Of a DNA stretch of 64,000 bases, positions 46,401 through 57,860 are shown piece after piece (positions within the stretch are counted from its first letter, which is position 1; each line of letters opens with the position of its first letter). Source of the stretch: Hemerocallis citrina (lineage: Eukaryota; Streptophyta; Magnoliopsida; Asparagales; Asphodelaceae); NCBI GenBank assembly GCA_017893485.1, contig CM030362.1:263614255-263678254 (forward strand). Direction: 5' to 3'. The notes under the pieces were generated by a model, which worked only from the letters and a program-made list of their open reading frames with translations, searched no databases and was not told where the DNA came from. The position numbers were made by a program, and so were the translations under genes.

Positions 46401-49176
46401 CTGTATGAATCGGGCTTTTAACAGCTTATCTACCTCCTCTTTGATAGCGAGCTGACGCTCGGGGGCGAACCTGTGCCTCTTCTGCTGAACCGGTTTGGAC
46501 CCCGGATCAACGCTTAGGCGGTGGACTAAGAGTTCTTCGGAGATACCGGGCATGTCTGCTGCGGACCATGCGAAGAGGTCGTGATTGGTTCGGATGCATT
46601 TCACAATATCTGAGTATAGGGCGGACGGGAGGGTCTTGCTTACGAAGAACTTGCGGGTCGGCTCTTGTTCAGAGAAGAGCACCTCCTCCAGTTCATCCAC
46701 CGGCTCGGAGGTCGGTCTTGCAGTGTCTTGAGGAATTTCCAGAGTCTCTAAGGAGAGGACGGGCCCAAGGGTTGAGGTCATGTAGCACTTTCTGGCCTGC
46801 TCCTGATTGCCCCTTACCTCTCCGACCCCCGACCGGGTGGGAAACTTCATCTTAAGATGGTATGCTGAGGGGACAGCTTCCAGAGCCGCGAGGCCAGGTC
46901 GACCCAAAATGACGTTGTAGGCGGCCGGGACGTCCACCACCATGAAGTCCATCGGCTCCGTCCGGGTTGTGGGGGTTTGTCCGGCAGTTACATCGAGGGT
47001 GATCACCCCTTCAATAGTTACCGGTACCCCCGTGAACCTATGGAGGGTGTAGCCGGTGGGTTTGAGTCTATCTCTGGAGAGCTTTAGGCCTTTAAAAGCG
47101 GAGAGGAAAAGGATGTTGACGGAGCTGCCGTTGTCTACTAAGATTCTCTCCACTTTGAAATTCGCCATGTGGAGGCTGATGACGAGTGCGTCACAATGTG
47201 GGGTACGAACTCCCTCTAGATCTTCGTCTGAGAACGTGACAAGCACCCCGAGGCCTTTGGGAGGAGGTGTGGCTCGGACTGAATTGACCTCTCTGATAAA
47301 CGCTTTTCGAGAGGAGTTCGAGGAGCCCCCCATTGGACTCCCATGGATGAGGTGGAGGACTCGCTCTTCCTCAAAGTCTGGCGTTTCTTCCCTTTCCGGG
47401 CGCTTGTTAGCCCCCCGAGGCGGGGGGGGAAGCTCGGCTCGGTCCTTTCTCACAAATTTTGCCAACTGCCCCCTCTGGATAAGGGCTTCGATCTCATTTC
47501 TTAGTGCACGGCAGTCGTTGGTGTCGTGCCCATGGTCCCGGTGATAGCGGCACCATTTCTCTTTATCTCTTCTCTTGGCAGGGGTGTTCATCTTCGGAGC
47601 AGGAGGCAAGACCCCTTCTTTTTCGACTTCCATGAAGATGGCGGAGATGTTAGTGGTGAGGGGAGTGAACTTCTCAAATCTAGGGGGAGGTCGGCGTTGG
47701 CCGGCATTATCCTTCTGGAGCTTCTTGGCTCCTTCTTCTTCCATTCCCTTCCTCTTAAACCCGGAGGCGGGCACCTCCCAGTTGGGTCGTTCCTCGGCCT
47801 CTTCGGCCCGAATGTACTTTTCTGTGCGAAGGAGGAGGTCGGAAAAGTCCTGTGGTGGCTTCTTGGCGAGGGAGGAGCGGAGGTTGGAATTGAGGATATT
47901 GGATTGAAACGCCGCGGTAGCAACCGATTGGTCGAGGGATGCGATGGTTCTGGCTTCAGCTGTGAACCTCTTCACGTAGTCCCTCAATTTCTCCTCCTTC
48001 TGTTGACGGAGGTGCAATAGTGAGATGCTGGTCTTCTCGGCCCTTCGGCTGCTGACAAAATGGGTGATGAAAAGGATTTCGAACTGCTCGAAGGAGAATA
48101 TCGACGCTGGGGCAAGGCGAGAGTACCATTCTCGAGCTGGGCCTTTGAGAGTTGCGGGGAATGTTTTGCAGAGGAGGGCATCGGAAGCTTGATGGAGGAG
48201 CATCAAAGTCTTAAAGCTTTCGATGTGATCAACTGGATCGGTCTCCCCGGTGTAATTCTCGAACTGGGGAGGTTTGAAACCGAACGGCACAGGGGCATCT
48301 ACTATGGTCCGGGAGAATGGGGGTCGGCTAGGACGTAGGGTCCTCCCCCTAAGCTCCTCTTCTCGGTTTATCTGACCCAAGAGTTTTTCCACCTCGTTTA
48401 GACGGCGGTTCACGGTGTCATCTCTCCGACGGTAATCTGCCGGGCCACGGGACTCGTCCTCGTATGAGGGGGAGCGAGGGCTGCGGCGATGGTAACTTCG
48501 AGAACGACGAGGACTTGGGGTGCGCCTGGAGATGGTAGGAGCGGGTCGAGGAGAAGGGGACCGTCGGCGAGGGCTTCGGACCGGAGGAGGGGATGGGAGC
48601 TTCGGCTCAATAGGATTCTGACGGAGGTTGAGGGCCTGCAGGACGGTCGCTTGGAACTGCTGGAACTCGGCACGGGTGATTGGTGCCTCATTGTTCCTAG
48701 GCTGTTGCCGACCTGCGGGAGAGTGCCTCCTTCGGTAATGATCGGGGGAGTCCTTCCTCCCTCTTCGGATGGGGGACCTCCTGTACTCTCGGCGACGGGG
48801 GGGATCGCTCTTGCTGGCGGGAGGCTTCCTCCCGAGCCCGCTTTTCATCCAGATGACGACGGAGGTCATCATCTTCCGGGCGTTTGGGAGGGGCATTGTG
48901 GCGACCAGAGGCTCGGGGATGATGGGAGGCCATAGAGGCACTGGAGGCGTTGTGGACGGAGAGGTTCTCTTGGTGAAGAGGCTGTTTCTGAGGGTTAGGA
49001 CCCTTTAGATCAGGAGGTGGAAGGTTCCGTTGGAGCGGCTCTTCCATGGTAGGGGGAAGTTGCCCTTGTTGCTGAGCGGGATCAGGAAGGACTTCTTGCT
49101 GGTCAGGGTTGGGTACTCGATTAGACCCTCTTGACCTAACTTTGCGAGGCGGCATGGCTGGAGAAGACCTGTCCAC
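43447..49176 (-). pseudogene. Gag-Pol of the Tat-type element
   Basis: Starts near 49176 (MPPRKVRSRGSNR at 49158), changes frame near 48800, then stays open for about 1,480 codons to 44439. In order: Gag core (PPQFENYTGETDPVDHIESF, LRDYVKRFTAEARTIASL), a CCHC-like knuckle (CRYHRDHGHDTNDC), protease (ILVDNGSSVNILF, near 47130), RT (MEVYVDDMLVKS, near 46030), RNase H, an additional archaeal-type RNase H (YVDGSSCNEGSGAGVIL; SDSQLVVNQV, near 45180-45000) and the integrase zinc region. A single TGA at 44436-44438, where the family has Trp, and a frameshift near 44215 separate the integrase core (VTDNGTQFTRAAF, HPQSNGQAENANR). Nearly intact, but disabled by three lesions. Confidence 0.93.
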
Positions 49177-49209
49177 CGGGAAGAGGAGAGGTCTCTATTC
49201 GTTAGTTTC

Positions 49210-49225
49210 CCACAGACGGCGCCAA
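49210..49225 (-). promoter_or_regulatory. Primer binding site of the Tat-type element
   Basis: On the minus strand TTGGCGCCGTCTGTGG follows the 5' LTR end by two bases. TGGCGCCG-type sites are usual in Tat and Athila relatives and fix the element's orientation. Confidence 0.85.
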
Positions 49226-49227
49226 TC

Positions 49228-49845
49228 TGTTGCCGCTAAATTTGGTGTGGGGGCAAACAGATAGCATTTGTGGATTCTTAGGGAAACTGAATAGAAGACC
49301 TGTGTACCTGTTCCGTCGAGCCTCGATCGTCGTTCCTGCCGTGCACCTGCAAAAAGTGCGAGACACCGGGGTTGTTCCCGGCGATGCACCCTCCGACGCT
49401 CAAGTCAGTAATCTGGCAGACTATGAAAGAGCGCAAAAACTGGTGAAAGATTGATTACCTCTTAATGGAGATGGACGGGGGGTATTTATAGGCGTCTCAG
49501 GGAACAGATTGGGAATGTAATCCTGGTGATTTGATAAGGAATATTCCCCATAATCAGATGAGGAATTTTATCCCCAAATCCCGGTGAAAAGATAGATGTA
49601 TATCTGGGCCGTTGATCAAGATTAATCAGGGACCCTGATTTTATCTCGCTGGATTGGGTGTGCAGCGGGTTAAAATCCGCACCCTCTTGTTGGTGGGCCC
49701 GTTCGTAGGTTACTGGGTCCTTGGGGAGAAGACCCAACACCTATTTCGGACCCTCTTGTAGGCGAAATCACCATTTTACCCCCACGTCTCAAGATTCGTA
49801 CTTAATTTGGACGGTTCCGATTTAACCCCATTTTTAGCCATATCA
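49228..49845 (-). repeat. 5' LTR of the Tat-type element
   Basis: 618 bp, same length as the left copy. Differences seen include AGCATTTGTGG versus AGAACTTGTGG, GTCGAGCC versus GTTGGGCC and GGCGATGCAC versus GGCGACGCAC. Confidence 0.93.
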
Positions 49846-49850
49846 GCAAC

Positions 49851-50810
49851 CATATTTGGGATCTTCACATGAGGGTGAGCAGGATATTATTCTCACAAAT
49901 ATCATGTCTCGTCACCGAGGTGTTTTCCAGTTTTACGAACAGGTAAAAGTCCATATTTGTAACTTTTTCAATCTTGTATTTTTGTTTAGTTTTCGTTAAT
50001 TTTCAATTTTCTAAACTACTAATTATGTTGTAAGGTGTTTGGTATCTTGGTGATCGGTGTTATCGTCAATTGACTGGGGTTATAGTTATACCGAAAGACC
50101 CACTGGTTGTTATGTTCAGAATACTAGTACAAGATATTTGTCCACCTATTGACGCTTCTAATTTGGTACAACCTGTAACCAAACGTATATACGATAAGTA
50201 TTGGGCCAGTCTCAGTAGGTGCTATTATGAAGAAACTATCTCATGTGGCAAACATAGATTTTATTGGACCAGCTTGCATTTATGATCCGATTGCAAAGTT
50301 ATCTTTTCCTCCTCCACCATTTTGGGCTCCTTCAGAGTATATAACACAACCGTCCCTGGAACCTCCTGTAGACTACGGGGAGTGCGTAATGAAAATTCCA
50401 TTGTATTCAGGGGGTACAGTGACGACAAGTTACCCACGAGAACCTATTCTTGTAGAACCACACAGTTCAAGATCTTATGTGAGTTTACTTACAACATTTA
50501 GACCATATGAATGTTTTAAATCTAACTATATTTTACAAATTTAATGTAACAGGAAGAATTGTACCAAGAACATGCTCAATCAACTGAAAATGAGGCACAA
50601 TTACGAAGACTCGTTCTATGAGAAACAATATTAAGGTCCTCAATTCCTACTGAAGTTATCCATCGGCGGAGATCGATATTAGGAGATCGCCCATCGCAGT
50701 CGGCTAGACGAGTATTGCATAGGAATGTTGAACACAGTAATAATTATTACGAGTCATCTATTCGAACACCGGATTTTGTGCCATCCACACAACCTGAGTA
50801 TGATGAGTAG
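49851..50810 (+). pseudogene. PMD gene of the Harbinger element, 3' part
   Basis: Resumes after the second TSD with YLGSSHEGEQDIILTNIMS and HRGVFQFYEQ, then a GTAAAA donor at 49943. The next exon (about 50036) reads WYLGDRCYRQLTGVIVIPKD and FPPPPFWAPSEYI and ends at a GTGAGT donor near 50477. The last exon (about 50553-50810) reads EELYQEHAQSTENEAQLRRL, one TGA, then a basic tail ending QPEYDE and TAG. WYLG.R...QL is the C-terminal signature of PMD proteins. Exon structure survives, so the gene entered as genomic DNA, not as a processed copy. Confidence 0.8.
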
Positions 50811-51222
50811 ATAATGTGTATTTGTACTGTTTAATGTACATGCGAAACTTTGCCCGAATATTATAAACTGACTTTGACAATATGTTATTTTTAAGTGACG
50901 AGTTAAAAAGAGAGACATATGACAGCATAACTATGTCCAGTTTAGTCATTTGCCAAAAATGAGATCCTATCACCAAAAGCATTTGATTTTCGTTTTGTGG
51001 ATACGTATGGAGAGTCACATTCCATTTCAAGTTCGTGAATCACCTTTTGACAAAAACTGTCATATCACTATTTTGACAAAAAATATCATGTCATTCGAAG
51101 ACAAAAAATGTCATATCACATTCCAATCACACACTATTGGAATTTTGTCTTCTCCCTTTGTTTTGTAGAATCTGGTCAAAGAATCCAATATCTCATTGGT
51201 TATATAAACCAACTATCGTCAA

Positions 51223-52535
51223 ATGGAACCTCCAAACCAAATCAACACTTCTCAAATGGAACCTCCGAACTACTCCTCTTCAGGCTCGACTTCATCCGAC
51301 GATGAAAATGATATGCTTGCGATAATTATGAATTGCCGTATGAATCTTTTGTCGCTAGTCGTTTAAGAAGATCAACATACAAATCACCGCCGGTACATTC
51401 TTCGTGAAAAAGAATATGGTGATAGACGTCTTTAGATGGATTATTTTGCCGAAAATCCTATTTTTGGCGACACCCTATTTCGACGACGTTTTCGTATGCG
51501 CCGGAAATTATTTAATCGGATACTCCATGCGACTGTAAGTTATGATCAGTATTTTCTTCGGTGTCAAGACGCAACAAAAGAATTTGGCTTATCCCCTTTA
51601 TCAAAAAATTACAGTCGCAATACGCTGTTTGGCATATGGATCTTTGTCGATGCAGTTAACGAGTACGTACGTATTGGTGAATGTACGATTTTGAAGTCAT
51701 TACATTGATTTTGCGTGGCAATTGTTTACTTATTTGGCCCACAATATATGAGACATCCAACGCTAGATGATGTAACGAGGTTGTTGGAAGAAAATTCATC
51801 TAGAGGTTTTCCCGGAATGTTATGGAGTATTGATTGCATGCATTGGGCATGAAAAAATTGTCTGGCAGCCTAGCATGGCCAATACACCGGTCGCGTCTGT
51901 GAACCAACTATTGTTCTTGAAGCAGTGGCATCTTACGATCTATGATTTTAGCATTTATTCTTTGGAATGCCTGGGTGCAATAATGATCTTAACGTACTCA
52001 ACCGTTCTCCACTATTCAACAATATTCTTGATGGTTGTGCACCACCGGCTGAATTTGTGATTAACAATCATATGTACATGGGGTACTATTTAGCTGATGG
52101 TATATACCCACCATTAGCGACTATAGTCAAGACTTACTCAGCCCCAGATACACCGAATTTTTTTTTTTCCAAATACAAGAAGCAGCATGGAAGGATGTTG
52201 AACGCGACTTCGGGGTATTACAAGCATGATTTGCTATTGTTAAAGGTCCAACCAGACTTTGGGATGCTGACAGCCTTTCATACATTATAAAAACGTGTAT
52301 CATATTACACAATATGATTGTTGAGGATGAAAGGGAAAATGGGATTGGGGTATTTGAATACGACCAACAAGCTAACTCGACATTCATCATACCAAATCGG
52401 TCAGGTCCAACTGAGTATGCAACTCGAATGGCACGTACTGTACAACTGCATGACAGACAAATGCATCATACCCTTCGTCAAGATTTGGTTGAACATATTT
52501 GGAACGAATATGGGGAGGAGGAAGAGGAAGATTAA
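51223..52535 (+). pseudogene. PIF/Harbinger DDE transposase (HARBI1/ALP1-like), decayed
   Basis: From MEPPNQINTS at 51223 the protein continues with DYFAENPIFGDTLFRRRFRM, then RHPTLDDVTRLLEENSSRGF, the first Asp in SIDCMHW, TIVLEAVASYDL, the second Asp in FGMPGCNNDLNVLNRSPLF, and the Glu in DVERDFGVLQ. It ends ILHNMIVEDEREN and EEEEED. This is the plant Harbinger nuclease (PF04827/DDE_4 type). Stops replace Trp in the family pattern at about 51850, 51872, 51946 and 51952, and frames change near 51720 and 52175. It would act with the Myb/SANT ORF1 product. Confidence 0.9.
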
Positions 52536-52857
52536 GCAAAGATGTGTTAATGTTCATGATATGCATTTCAAATCATTATATTAGTGTAATGTTATCTGGG
52601 TTTCATTTTTATCAATCGCCGGCTACTAAATTTTCATACTTTTTCCTTCTTCGTAATACAACTTAATAAAATAGAACATCTTACTAATAGCCTTGATATA
52701 CAAGACTACTACATATTTGTATGAGACGATACGACAATACATATTTATCAAATACAACTTTATCCTGGATGGTAGCCTCTTTTATGCATGATTTCCGCCT
52801 GCCAACACATAAAATAATAACGCTGAATTTCAGGTAAGCTACTCAAATCCATACACA

Positions 52858-53662
52858 TTATGCGATCTTCTTCCATTCTTTCCAATGGAAATCTTGTTCT
52901 TTAATCACCGCCCTCCTTTCCTGATTCTCTATATAACATTTATTAAAAAAATTTGTCTCTTCAACCATCGTAGCAATATCGGACCCTTCAGCAGTCCGCT
53001 TTCCTTTTTTCTTTGATTCTTTTCTACCAAGTGGTCGAGAGAGTGGCATAGGTGCATTGAGATCCAATGGTATATCAGAATCCCAATGTACATTTATGGG
53101 CAAACGTGTTGAACTACCACCTTAGCCAGATTGAGGACTATGAACTGATTCGAAAAAATGAGTTGTATGCGTAGAAAATTTAGGTTGATCTTTAAGGATT
53201 TCGTAACGCTCTTCAAACTTGAAGGCTTCCCAACTATTTGCTTGTACTCCATTCGTGCATCGCGGACCTATCATAATTAAAAAATGCTGATCAATATTAA
53301 GTAAAAGGCTATTTATTGTACTAAACGATACATAATAAATTAATGCACTTAATTAAAACTGAACACACCTTATCCGCCTCCGTAGTACCGCTTGCTGCTC
53401 TATTAGCCACATTGCTTAACTTCGCACAGTATAAAACAACTTCCTTTGACATAGTAGAGAATCGACTGGAAAGGGAGCCAGCAGTTCTATTTATTGTGGT
53501 GCCTAACAGATTGACAAATTTGAGATAAATTCTATCCCAAAATTGTGTTCCAGTTTGATCGCTACCAATCAATGAATCTTGAGTGATAGCAACCCAACGT
53601 TGAGCCAAAATAATATCTTCAGACATGGAGTATGCCTGACCTCTAATTGGATGATTTGCCAT
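52858..53662 (-). pseudogene. PIF/Harbinger ORF1 (Myb/SANT-like, NAM-associated type)
   Basis: Minus strand, MANHPIRGQAYSMSEDIILA, then RWVAITQDSLIGSDQTGTQF and RTAGSLSSRFSTMSKEV, a trihelix/SANT-like DNA-binding region. After an intron (about 53370-53268) come EAFKFEERYEILKDQPKF, one stop at about 53123, and a C-terminal part with PLGRKESKKKGKRTAEG and NQERRAVIKEQDFHW. In Pong-like elements this ORF binds DNA and pairs with the transposase. It converges on the transposase gene. Confidence 0.85.
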
Positions 53663-53699
53663 TAAATCAAATTAAAACAATAAAACGGAAATAGGGAAA

Positions 53700-54133
53700 T
53701 AGAGATGGAGAGAGACAATTGAAGAACAACAAATTTTATTCCCGTTTTCCCTACGAAATGAGAACAACAGATAGGAAGATTTATTTTAGGTTTGTTTGAG
53801 CTATGAATTTTAGACGAAGAGAGAGTGAGAGGGGTTGATAATTAATAGAAAAAAAAATTTGTGGTCGTTGCAAAAAGAGAATATAAACGTTGGGATAGTA
53901 GAAGGGTATTTAGGTAATTCGAAATTATAAAATCAAAAAAAAATTAAGAAGGGGACATGAAAGCTTCTTTCATCCTTGAAATTTTAATTTTTTTTATGTA
54001 GGAACGGGAAAGCTTCTATCGTCCTTCAAATTTTATTTTTTTTATGTACGGACGGGATTTGGTTTACCGTCTGTAATATTTTTACTTTTTTTCGTTCGGA
54101 TGGGAAATTCTTTACCGTCCATCGACTTTGTTA
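53700..54133 (-). other. Right subterminal region of the Harbinger element, inner part
   Basis: Non-coding, with reiterated TTTTTTTATGTA-GGACGGGA and TTTACCGTC phrases (53950-54125), inverse to those at 22870-23080. It is interrupted by the MITE at 54134. Confidence 0.6.
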
Positions 54134-54830
54134 GAGCACCCACAGTCGTTTGCTTGTTTGCCATTTTTTGCATTGTAGGGGGTACTGTAGCAGACACAGT
54201 CGTTGGGTATTTTGCCATTTTTAGCCATTTGGCTACAGTATGAAGGTAAAAATAACATTCAAAATAGCAAAATGCATATTTTGCCGAACGAAACATCATG
54301 TGTCGTCTCGATTATTTAATTATATTTTTAAATAATCAGACGAAACATGATGTTTCATACGAAGTTTTAAAAAAAAACAAAGAAAAAAAAAACCAGAAAT
54401 ATGCCTATAATGGCTGGACGAATTCACGAAACATGGCCATTGGGTCCATTTCCTTTAAAAAAAATTGCAAATTACCATCATTGGTTACTGGGTGCAATTA
54501 TTTTTTTTGTGCAAATTTATAAATTGTTTTTGCAATTTTGTAAATATTTTTGCAAATTTGTAAATGTTTTTGCATTTTTTTTGCAAAAAAAACCTCCTTA
54601 AAACCCGAACGAAACATCCGGTTATTTTACAAAAAAATTTCCGCTTTGGACGAAACATCAAGTTTCGTTCCGTATATTAAATTAATATTTTCTTTTTTAA
54701 CGGAACATATGTTTCTTTTTTAACGGATTTATGCATTTTTTGTCTTTTTCACGACTGCAGCATTTTGTCAAAATGGATCGGTAAAATATGCATTTTGCCA
54801 TTTTTTACCTCAAACGTACTGTGGATGCTC
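54134..54830. mobile_element. PIF/Harbinger-type MITE nested in the Harbinger right arm
   Basis: Termini GAGCACCCACAGTCGT and the inverse of TACTGTGGATGCTC, with TSD TTA (54131-54133 and 54831-54833). The 697-bp interior is non-coding, with ACGAAACATGATGTTTC palindromes, GCAAATTTGTAAAT repeats and GCCATTTTTTGC phrases near both ends. It shares its outer 15-20 bp with the MITE at 20978 but not its interior. Confidence 0.85.
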
Positions 54831-54951
54831 TTAAATTAAGTTGTTTTGGGATGAAAAAAATATTTCGTCCGATATCTCTGATAACAGTCAACTTCTCTCC
54901 GACGAAGTTTTTTTTTTCGTCCGATGCGATAGACAATAAATTCTTTTTTCG

Positions 54952-56221
54952 TTTGCTGTTCTCCACTTTTGCACCTTGTATATCATTAGTACTCTCAACG
55001 AGGGTTCTAAGAACCTTTAGACAAACCCAAAAAATATTTTAGTTCATGTGGCGAAAGATAGGACGAGTTCAAGACGTGTAGGTTCTGTAAAAAAATTGAT
55101 GTACCTCGTTGATCATAGGTAAAAACTCACTTGCAGGTTGGAATAGAAGAACCTCTTTTCCCTAAAACACAAAGACAGTAACAAACATGAGGCTAAAAAT
55201 AGATTCATCATTTCAGCTAAAGTGCCAACATAGTTTGAATTCATTGTGAGAAAACATACATCGAAAAACATAACAGACACCAGTAAACAGAGCCATTCTC
55301 ACCTGTTTGTCAGTTGACCTAATACAGTTTGGGTGGTCAGCGATAGAGTCAGATTCATGGACGGGACCCATTTTGTCCATTCCATTCCATGACTACCAGC
55401 ATAATAGAGTTCAGTTGGTCCGATGAATCATAGACCTGAATGTGAAACATACAGAAACTTTAGCAAACTTTATCCAGTAACATGGTGGAGTAACTTTATC
55501 ATAAGACCAAATTAACTTACAATAAACAATGCGAGTGAATAACTATTTACCTTATCTCTGCTTCTTCTGCTGATTATAGCTGTGGGGAAATGCTTAGCAA
55601 TATTCCTTACAGCAGTACGCATCTGACAAAAAATGGAATATAAATTAATGCATTAAGGGTGGAGAAATATAAATGAGAAATTGATATGCTGAAATGTGTT
55701 CCCTTATAAATGCACGTTCAGGATTGTCTACGATAGGAGAAAGTGTTCCACCATAATCCAGAAACAATGCTATCTTCTTTCCCTTGGCACAAGATATGAT
55801 TTGTTCAAATGAAGTCAGAGCACAAGGATACTTCAACTGCATACAAGAGTAGTCGAGTAAGCCCTGTCCAATTTATCTTCATGAATTAATACAGAAGAGT
55901 GAAAATGAACTTTACCAGCCAGGAGCGGTATGCAACAGCCTCTGCGTCATCTGATTCCAACTCAAAGCCAGAGTCCAAAAATGCCTTTCTGTGAGGAGGT
56001 GATGAGGATTGCGTGGAGTCAAGCCAACCAGCAGCTCGTACATCCTCAAAATTTCCAGACACAGGTTTCCTTATGGGAATTGTTAAGTACAGGCCAGGAG
56101 AAGAAAACCCAGTTGCAGTTGTCAAATATGGCAGTAAAGTAGATGAAAGACCCAATCTTGACTTGTTCACAGGGACAGGGTCAGCAAGAACAGGAGAATT
56201 TTGATTTGGTTTCAACTCCAT
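54952..56221 (-). pseudogene. Trehalose-6-phosphate phosphatase (TPP) pseudogene, 3'-truncated
   Basis: Minus strand, six exons recognised: 56221-55919 (MELKPNQNSPVLADPVPVNK, LTIPIRKPVSG), 55841-55700 ([34 protein letters not shown]), 55622-55551 (MRTAVRNIAKHFPTAIIS), 55435-55313 (TELYYAGSHGM, then DHPNCIRSTDKQ in another frame), 55161-55098 (GKEVLLFQPASEFLPMINEV) and 55015-54952 (RTLVESTNDIQGAKVENSK). TPP removes phosphate from trehalose-6-phosphate, using an HAD-type DxDGT motif. Here the motif reads DYGGT, the GRSRDK motif reads RRSRDK, and exon 4 is frameshifted. Homology stops at 54952, where Harbinger sequence begins; the C-terminal third is missing. Confidence 0.88.
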
Positions 56222-57855
56222 TGGTTCTAGGAATTAGATCACTCAAGAGTTTTGACTATGACCAGGTTATAGAAAGTTCGATTCAATCTTCTTTTGACTC
56301 TAATAACTACCCAACCCTCTTTGTCAATGAAAAACCACCTCTTTAGTGTCTTTTTGTCTGTGCAGTTGTGCACGAGGTCCATTAAGCGCAGGCTTCCTGA
56401 AAACTGAAGACCAATGACTTTTAAATTAGATATACATGTAAGTGAAAAGGTATAACATGCGAAAAATCATGATCACATACATACCTTCTCATTTCGAACA
56501 CTTAAAAGCATTTACTGCAGGCAGTCGAACATTTGATCCTAAGAGTTGGTGCTATACCAGAATCAAGGATTCAAACAAGCTGCATAAAGAGAAAAAGAAC
56601 TTCAAATTTTTTTCATATACTATACTAGATTCGAGTACCTTGAACCTATACTTTCCTTGTATGAATATAAAATCTTGAACCTATAAAAACAAGTGTCAAC
56701 TTAAGGGTATATACTACTTTTCGAAAGGAGAAAATGAATATACTAGTACCAATGGCAATAAAATAAAATAAAATAAACTATATATAGTTTATGAACAAAA
56801 TCTGTCTCTAACTACACTATAAAGTAAATATTACAAAATAAGCGCTTCTTCCTTGAACCTATAATATAGCAATTTATAAGACAAAAAAAAAGTCTATTGA
56901 TGATCGAGTAATTGACATATATAGTGCAAATATCAAAGTGATCTTATCCAACAACGAATCCTGCAAAAAAAAAAAAAAGTGAATCGGCCTAAATTATTAG
57001 GCAAATATACAACTCAAAAGTTATCAATGGTTATTCATAACTAGAGATACCACTGCCTTGCAATTTAATAAAGTAATTAAGTGAAATTCATAAGTCATCA
57101 TAGAAATATTCCCCATTGTATCTGACACATTAGATATACAAGAAGGAATGAACACAGCAATTTAACCACAAGCACTTTTGCAACCAAGCTGCATAAGACT
57201 TTGGTCACATTCTAGCTAGAACATACATTTCAACTTTATTCAAGTATCCCTAATTCTCTTGGCTCCTAACCAATAATACATTATCAACATCTACACAAAG
57301 CATAAACATAGAGATATTCAGTTGACATATTTTCTGCAAAACATTGATATTGAAAAGGCCTATCCTGGAAGGCCTCAAACCAAAAATAAAAGACACTACA
57401 AAAAAACTCTTCAACGATTTTCTTTTTAATATTATTTTTATAACATATTGAATCCTACTCTGCAGTGAAATAAAGGGAAGATTTCAACTTTCTCTTCCAT
57501 GTATGATTAAAGCATATTTCCCTAAAATGGTTATTCAACGGAAAATTAATTGCTCATGTCTACACCCGAAACAAAAACTTATCTTGTTATTCAAATCTAC
57601 CAGCTAAATATTACTGGATCCAAATCAACCAAATCCTAATGGAACAACAATCTGCAAATTAACCAACTGACAGAACTGATAACTATAGGACATAAAAACT
57701 TTAATAAAGAAAACTGATGCTGACAGCTGATTTGGAACTGTCCTAACTACATGTTTATCTTCATCTTGTCTTCAGTGCATATAATAGAAGTCCTGACTCA
57801 ATGCCACATCAGTTTTTTAACAAATAACAAAATTTAGGAGAGATGAAGAAATTGA
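56222..57855. other. AT-rich flank upstream of the TPP pseudogene
   Basis: No gene recognised. By position it would hold the 5' leader and promoter of the TPP copy. AAAATAAAATAAAATAAA at about 56760 and other A-rich runs are low complexity. A lone CACTACAAAAA near 57393 has no partner end. Confidence 0.4.
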
Positions 57856-57860
57856 TATAC

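Larger units (their letters stand above)
36459..49845 (-). mobile_element. Tat-lineage Ty3/gypsy LTR retrotransposon with antisense gene module
   Basis: 618-bp LTRs (36459-37076 and 49228-49845) with TSD GCAAC on both sides (36454-36458 and 49846-49850). The element reads on the minus strand: primer site at 49210-49225, gag-pol from about 49176 to 43447, a 203-bp tandem array, an oppositely transcribed gene module (38863-42163), a 59-bp tandem array, polypurine tract and 3' LTR. Archaeal-type RNase H, a DNGSS protease site, no chromodomain and an antisense ORF near the 3' LTR fit the Tat group. The LTRs differ by about seven substitutions, so it is young. Confidence 0.93.
22738..54951. mobile_element. 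PIF/Harbinger (Pong-like) element with PMD gene, split by nested insertions
   Basis: Left arm (22738-23200) and right arm (53940-54951) share subterminal phrases such as TTTACCGTCC, GGACGG, TTCGTCCGA and GACGAAGTTTT in inverse orientation. Without the two LTR retrotransposons and the nested MITE it is about 6.2 kb. Gene order is PMD (+), DDE transposase (+), Myb/SANT ORF1 (-). The left boundary is proposed at 22738 because TTA precedes GAG...AGTCGTCTGC, which resembles the MITE termini here. The right boundary is set where phosphatase exon homology begins (54952). Neither terminus is certain, and a matching TSD was not confirmed. Confidence 0.65.

Noticed and set aside
44500..48935. Several plus-strand ORFs of 80-160 codons
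   Set aside because: Shadows of the long minus-strand Gag-Pol frame with its high GC content; no independent motifs.
57388..57410. CACTACAAAAAAACTC, possible CACTA end
   Set aside because: No matching inverse end, subterminal repeats or TSD in the neighbourhood.
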